A DNA stretch of 64,000 nucleotides from Geothrix edaphica (lineage in GTDB: Bacteria; Acidobacteriota; Holophagae; Holophagales; Holophagaceae). The position numbers were made by a program, and so were the translations under genes. A model generated the notes under the pieces. It was not told the origin of the DNA. It ran no database searches and saw only the letters and a list, made by a program, of their open reading frames with translations. This document shows positions 61,427-64,000 of this stretch, piece by piece. The stretch is from positions 1,612,001-1,676,000 of the forward strand of contig NZ_BSDC01000001.1 in the NCBI RefSeq assembly GCF_030268045.1. The letters run 5' to 3'. Numbering within the stretch: position 1 is the stretch's first letter; every line of letters starts with the position of its first letter.

Positions 61427-62482
61427 ATGCGCGACTTGAGGATCGCGGTCATCCCCGGCGATGGCATCGGCAAGGAGGTGGTGCCCGAGGGCATCCGCGT
61501 GCTGGAGGCCGCCGCGGCCAAGCACGATCTGCGCTTCAAGTGGGACGAGTTCCCCTGGAGCTGCGAGTACTTCCTCGAACAAGGACGGATGATGCCCGTG
61601 GACGGCCTGGACCGCATCCGCCACCACGACGCCATCTTCCTCGGCGCCGTAGGCTTCCCCGGCGTGCCCGACCACGTCTCGCTCTGGGGCCTGCTCATCC
61701 CCATCCGCCGCGGCTTCAAGCAGTACGCCAACGTCCGCCCCGTGAAGCTCATGCCCGGCGTGCCCTGCCCCCTCGCGGGCCGGCAGGTGGGCGACATCGA
61801 CTTCATCGTGGTGCGCGAAAACAACGAAGGCGAGTATTCCTCCATCGGCGGCCGGCTCTACGAGGGCACCGATCAGGAGATGGCCGTGCAGCAGACCGTC
61901 TTCACCCGCCAGGGCGTGGACCGCATCTTGAAATACGCCTTCGAGCTGGCCCAGTCGCGGCCCAAGAAGCACCTCACCTCGGCCACCAAGTCCAACGGCA
62001 TCGCCATCACCATGCCCTACTGGGACGAGCGGGTGAAGGCCATGGGCGCCCGCTATCCCGAGGTGAAGGTGGACCAGTTCCACATCGACATCCTCTGCGC
62101 CCACTTCGTCCGCAATCCCCACTGGTTCGACGTGGTGGTGGGCTCCAACCTCTTCGGCGACATCCTCTCGGACCTGGGCCCCGGCTGCACGGGCACCATC
62201 GCCATCGCGCCCAGCGCGAACCTGAATCCCGAGCGCGAGTTCCCCTCCATGTTCGAGCCCGTCCACGGTTCGGCGCCGGACATCTACGGCAAGGGCATCG
62301 CCAACCCCATCGGCCAGATCTGGGCCGGGGCCATGATGCTGGACCACCTGGGCTGCCCCGAGGCCGGCGCCTCCGTCGTGGCCGCCATTGAGAAGGTGCT
62401 GGCCAGCGGCCTGCGCACCCCCGACATGGGCGGCAAGGCCAGCACCACCGACATGGGCCGGGCCATCGCCGACGCGGTGTGA
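61427..62482 (+). CDS. D-malate/tartrate dehydrogenase-type beta-decarboxylating enzyme
   Basis: 351 residues. It belongs to the TtuC/DmlA branch: IAVIPGDGIGKEVVPEG, VRENNEGEYSSIGGR, KSNGIAITMPYWDERV, HIDILCAHFVRNPHWFDVVVGSNLFGDILSDLG (metal aspartates), and the NAD segment HGSAPDIYGKGIANPIGQ. It converts D-malate to pyruvate and CO2, or oxidises/decarboxylates tartrate. Position beside a DASS carrier and DcuB supports dicarboxylate catabolism. AGGAG at 61416-61420 sets the ATG at 61427. Ends one base before the convergent gene. Confidence 0.9.
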   Translation: MRDLRIAVIPGDGIGKEVVPEGIRVLEAAAAKHDLRFKWDEFPWSCEYFLEQGRMMPVDGLDRIRHHDAIFLGAVGFPGVPDHVSLWGLLIPIRRGFKQYANVRPVKLMPGVPCPLAGRQVGDIDFIVVRENNEGEYSSIGGRLYEGTDQEMAVQQTVFTRQGVDRILKYAFELAQSRPKKHLTSATKSNGIAITMPYWDERVKAMGARYPEVKVDQFHIDILCAHFVRNPHWFDVVVGSNLFGDILSDLGPGCTGTIAIAPSANLNPEREFPSMFEPVHGSAPDIYGKGIANPIGQIWAGAMMLDHLGCPEAGASVVAAIEKVLASGLRTPDMGGKASTTDMGRAIADAV

Positions 62483-62483
62483 A

Positions 62484-63014
62484 TCACCGCGGCCGGATGG
62501 CCCCCGGGCCCGGCGGCAGGCCCGTTCCGCAGGACGGTCCACCCGCGTGGCCCTGCTTCTCACGGACCTTCGCCTGGAGGGTCCGGGCGGCCCGGCCGCG
62601 CAGGCGGATCACCCGCCCGTCGGCCCCCAGCCGGAACTCGGCCGCGCTGAGGAAGGCCCAGGAGGACTCGTCGGCCGCCTTCTCCACACGGATCTGGTCC
62701 CAGGGGATGGAGGCCGGCCCCTGCCACCAGGCGGGCTGAAAGGGAAAGGGCTGCTTCAGGTGCAGGCAGCGCCGGCCCACCTTGAGGGAGATGGGCGAGT
62801 GGCCGCGCAGGGCCCCGAACTCCACCTGCGGCCAGCCCAGGCTCCGCTCGATGGGATCCGTGGGATCGGCGGGAAAAGCGGCGTAGAGCGCCGGAAGGCC
62901 CATGAGCCGGTTGGAGAACCAGGAGATCGCCAGGAAGACGGCCGGGACCAGCAGGAACACGAAAGGTGGTGGCGGGGGGCCACCCCGCGAGACGAGCAGT
63001 GCCAGGGCCATCAT
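62484..63014 (-). CDS. Small membrane-anchored hypothetical protein
   Basis: 176 residues. One membrane helix at ~17-35 (FVFLLVPAVFLAISWFSNRLMG) follows a short Pro-rich start. A ~110-residue soluble part (VEFGALRGHSPISLKVGRRCLHLKQPF, IPWDQIRVEKAADES, FRLGADGRVIRLRG) has the look of a PH-like domain, and a Pro/Gly tail follows. I do not recognise a family. The ATG at 63014 overlaps the mazG stop (ATGA). Confidence 0.6.
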   Translation of the reverse strand: MMALALLVSRGGPPPPPFVFLLVPAVFLAISWFSNRLMGLPALYAAFPADPTDPIERSLGWPQVEFGALRGHSPISLKVGRRCLHLKQPFPFQPAWWQGPASIPWDQIRVEKAADESSWAFLSAAEFRLGADGRVIRLRGRAARTLQAKVREKQGHAGGPSCGTGLPPGPGAIRPR

Positions 63015-63799
63015 GAGGTCGCCTTCCGCTTGGCCGCCTGCCAGGCCGCTTCCATCTGGTCGAGGTTCCGGAATTCCCACCCGCCTGCGGATCGCGCATC
63101 ATCCTCCACCGCGAGGAAACGGCCCTTGAAGCGCATCATCTGGCGACGCAAGGCGGTGTCGGGGTCCACGCCCTTCTTGCGGGCCCACTGCATGAGGCTG
63201 AACAGCACGTCGCCGAACTCCTCCTCGACCCGCACAGGATCGGATTCCGCCTGCAGCTCGGCCACTTCCTCCTTCACCTTGTCGAGGACACCTTCCATAT
63301 CGGGCCACTCGAAGCCCACCTTGGCGCAGCGGCGCCCGATCTCCAGGGCCTCCTCCATGGGCGACAGCGAGGCCGGGATGCCCTCCAGGAGGCGCGGCTC
63401 CCCGCCGTGGAGCCCCTTCTCCTCGCGCTTGATGGCGGCCCAGTTCGTGAGCACCTCATCGGCGCCATCGACACTGACCTCGGCGAAGACATGGGGGTGG
63501 CGGCGCACCAGCTTCTCCACCACGGTGCGTTCGACTTCGTGGAGGTCCCAGGCCCCGCGGTCCGCCGCCAGCTGGGCGTGGAAGGCGATCTGGAGCCAGA
63601 GGTCGCCCAGTTCCTCGCAGAGGTGGGCCTCCGTGGCCGGGTCGCCGGGCGCGTGGGCCGCCAGGGCATCCAGCACCTCCGCCGCCTCCTCCCGCAGGTA
63701 GCGGGCCAGGCTCTGGTGGTCCTGCTTCAGGTCCCAGGGGCAGCCCGTCTCCGGCTTCCGGAGCGCGGCCATGACAGCGCGGAGGGTCGTGGGTTCCAT
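63011..63799 (-). CDS. mazG: Nucleoside triphosphate pyrophosphohydrolase MazG
   Basis: 262 residues with two MazG domains. The first has GCPWDLKQDHQSLARYLREEAAEVLDAL and HLCEELGDLWLQIAFHAQLA. The second has KVKEEVAELQAE and RVEEEFGDVLFSLMQWARK (EExxE-x-ExxD metal motifs). It hydrolyses NTPs to NMP and PPi and removes abnormal nucleotides. The ATG at 63799 gives the family start (MEPTTLRAVMAALRKP); an ATG at 63832 overlapping the upstream stop by one base is the alternative. Confidence 0.92.
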   Translation of the reverse strand: MEPTTLRAVMAALRKPETGCPWDLKQDHQSLARYLREEAAEVLDALAAHAPGDPATEAHLCEELGDLWLQIAFHAQLAADRGAWDLHEVERTVVEKLVRRHPHVFAEVSVDGADEVLTNWAAIKREEKGLHGGEPRLLEGIPASLSPMEEALEIGRRCAKVGFEWPDMEGVLDKVKEEVAELQAESDPVRVEEEFGDVLFSLMQWARKKGVDPDTALRRQMMRFKGRFLAVEDDARSAGGWEFRNLDQMEAAWQAAKRKATS

Positions 63800-63831
63800 A
63801 CCCTGAGGGTACCGCGAACCTAGCCCCGCCA

Positions 63832-64000
63832 TCAGGCCGGAAGCGCCCCCAGGATGGCCTTGGCCAGATCCGTCAGCGAGGGATCCCGCGCACCCATCAC
63901 CAGGATGAGGTCTCCGGAGTTCGCCTCGGCGGCCAGCCGGTCCACGAGCCAGTCCCGCGAGGACGCCAATTCCGTGGCCACACCCCGGGCGGCGATGTCC
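63832..64000 (-). CDS. C-terminal end of a Mur-ligase-like protein (partial)
   Basis: The last 55 codons before the TGA at 63832 read, in part, RDWLVDRLAAEANSGDLILV then MGARDPSLTDLAKAILGALPA. The GDLILVMGARDPSL segment resembles the C-terminal domain of Mur ligases (MurC/Mpl type, GDLVLTMGA). The catalytic part is outside the window, so the substrate cannot be told. It probably heads the mazG transcript. Confidence 0.5.
   Translation of the reverse strand, partial: DIAARGVATELASSRDWLVDRLAAEANSGDLILVMGARDPSLTDLAKAILGALPA

Overview
High-GC bacterial chromosome segment (GC-rich third codon positions throughout, about 50 protein genes, three tRNA genes, no rRNA, no CRISPR array, no insertion sequence). 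The mix of an MglA GTPase, fused 2-oxoacid:ferredoxin oxidoreductase subunits, ETF, acyl-CoA metabolism, branched-chain ABC transport, a pilus-type secretion operon and lipid A synthesis indicates a Gram-negative, probably anaerobic or facultative heterotroph. A Holophaga/Geothrix-like acidobacterium is my best guess. That is inference from gene content, not a database match.

Layout. 1-5.8 kb: end of mglA, an exported peroxiredoxin, a beta-decarboxylating dehydrogenase, lexA and korAB. 5.87-8.6 kb: tRNA-Ala followed by a less GC-rich accessory segment with a predicted outer-membrane barrel and a lipoprotein carrying an ice-binding (DUF3494) domain. 8.7-16.7 kb: acyl-CoA dehydrogenase and AMP-forming acyl-CoA synthetase, divergent from a three-gene module equivalent to acuABC (GNAT/NDP-forming-synthetase fusion, CBS-ACT protein, HDAC-like deacetylase). 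This probably controls the synthetase by reversible lysine acetylation. 16.7-23.6 kb: ruvA, a 2-hydroxyacid dehydrogenase, a TPR protein, then smc on the other strand. 23.9-29.4 kb: a pilM-position gene, pilN, pilO, pilP, a secretin with a cohesin-like tail, and a pseudopilin. 29.5-31.3 kb: tRNA-Leu, rpsO, a Nudix hydrolase and a Sua5/YciO protein.

31.3-38.1 kb is a tightly overlapping minus-strand operon (tolQ, polysaccharide deacetylase, yaaA, DUF309, nadB, sdaA, a SHOCT protein). 38.2-44 kb: ugd, an AtuA-like small protein, tatA, tatC, murG, etfBA. 44-46.1 kb: minus-strand small genes including a cyclic-nucleotide-binding/FHA protein and free-methionine sulfoxide reductase. 46.2-52.2 kb: lpxK and a liv operon whose permease and ATPase are fused (LivM-LivG). 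52.2-58 kb: tRNA-Gly, then a minus-strand operon with a fused AroD-AroE enzyme, a degenerate NtrC-like regulator, a MoxR ATPase, a RodZ-like protein and an unknown protein. 58.1-62.5 kb: a C4-dicarboxylate/tartrate set (DcuB, a DASS carrier with a charged low-complexity insertion, a D-malate/tartrate-type dehydrogenase). The window ends with a small membrane protein, mazG and the tail of a Mur-ligase-like gene.

The most interesting points are the acuABC-like acetylation module with its reversed, partly degenerate acetyltransferase, the ice-binding lipoprotein island beside tRNA-Ala, the modified DASS carrier with nearby inverted-repeat operators, the degenerate NtrC/MoxR/RodZ-like operon, and the secretin with a cohesin-like domain.
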